This document shows, in pieces, positions 44,821 through 44,953 of a stretch of DNA of 44,953 nucleotides. Below the pieces are notes generated by a model. That model ran no database searches, was not told the DNA's origin, and saw only the letters and a list, made by a program, of their open reading frames with translations. Every line of letters starts with the position of its first letter. Position 1 is the first letter of the stretch. Source of the stretch: Alphaproteobacteria bacterium (lineage in GTDB: Bacteria > Pseudomonadota > Alphaproteobacteria > UBA828); assembly GCA_009691045.1 (NCBI GenBank), contig SHWC01000012.1, forward strand, positions 1 to 44,953. Reading direction: 5' to 3'. Made by a program: the position numbers and the translations under genes.

Positions 44821-44953
44821 CACACGCCGTGCGCCGCTTGCCTTGGCCAGGCCGGCCATGCCGCGCCGCATGAGCTCGGGCGCGGCCAGCGAAATATTGG
44901 CGGGCGCCCTGATTAAATCCCAGCCAAAGGCGCGGCGATTGAGCTCGATCGCG
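44820..44953 (-). CDS. Fragment of an unrecognised minus-strand gene at the window edge
   Basis: Reading from the right edge, the minus strand encodes AIELNRRAFGWDLIRAPANI then SLAAPELMRRGMAGLAKASG, a stretch that looks like real protein (amphipathic, Arg/Ala-rich) and vaguely like small membrane-associated DUF6635-type proteins. The frame then runs on, antisense to the OGT fragment, to a stop at 44491 without family resemblance. Its N-terminus is outside the window and its C-terminus seems cut at the junction. Low-confidence assignment. Confidence 0.4.

Overview
The window looks like a chromosomal segment of a GC-rich (roughly 60-65 percent by eye) alphaproteobacterium. Pointers are a bacterial homologue of the mitochondrial complex I NDUFS4 subunit lying between tRNA-Pro and tRNA-Arg, alphaproteobacterial-type palindromic repeats (CCTCATCCTGAGGAG...CTCGAAGG and GTCATGCCCGG...CCGGCAATGAC types), CoxG/CoxD/XdhC-type molybdenum-enzyme maturation genes, and a thiXYZ operon behind a TPP riboswitch. 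No prophage, conjugation module or CRISPR array was seen. The metabolic range (sugar and sugar-acid catabolism, pyrimidine, hydantoin and aromatic-type degradation, many dehydrogenases) suggests a versatile heterotroph.

Layout. 0-8 kb: truncated CheY-like regulator, DUF411 protein, AceE-like thiamine-diphosphate E1 enzyme, cystathionine beta-lyase coupled to a quinone-oxidoreductase-like MDR enzyme, a truncated soluble transhydrogenase (sthA) joined to a lower-GC scar beside tRNA-Arg, then NDUFS4-like gene, tRNA-Pro and DUF192 protein. 8-12 kb: XRE regulator and small partner, then the TPP-controlled thiZXY transporter. Its riboswitch is split by an approximately 275-bp MITE-like element with long terminal inverted repeats. 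12-15.3 kb: NhaA antiporter, NicX-like metal dioxygenase, small secreted peptide, Panacea-domain protein. 15.4-22.5 kb: a very tight eight-gene operon: coxG, mobB-like, coxD, two xdhC halves, MoCF/MocA fusion, phnW-like transaminase, threonine dehydratase. It has no coxE and no structural hydroxylase genes. 22.5-25 kb: divergent dihydropyrimidinase and beta-hydroxyacid dehydrogenase.

25-29 kb: an ABC sugar/polyol-type importer with two ATPases and two permeases but no binding protein. 29-33 kb: D-threonine-aldolase-like enzyme, D-erythronate dehydrogenase-like, GlxR/LtnD-like and Hyi/OtnI-like genes, suggesting four-carbon sugar-acid or glyoxylate/hydroxypyruvate metabolism. 33-36.3 kb: thioredoxin-NHL protein, pentapeptide-repeat protein, SDR. 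36.5-39.2 kb: larC-larE-larB, making the nickel-pincer nucleotide cofactor, without a larA client. 39-45 kb: peptidoglycan-binding protein whose 3' end overlaps a convergent STAS-like gene, a frameshifted second copy of that gene, an SDR, a small membrane protein, an isochorismatase-fold protein with Ser at the nucleophile position, an SMP-30 protein, and a TPR-OGT gene broken by an in-frame stop and then truncated at a junction with an unrelated antisense gene fragment.

The strongest second-look items are the element inserted in the J2/4 region of the TPP riboswitch, the gene-decay and junction structures at both flanks, and the orphan cofactor-maturation operons (molybdenum and nickel-pincer) lacking their client enzymes. 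All functional assignments come from reading motifs; no database search was run.
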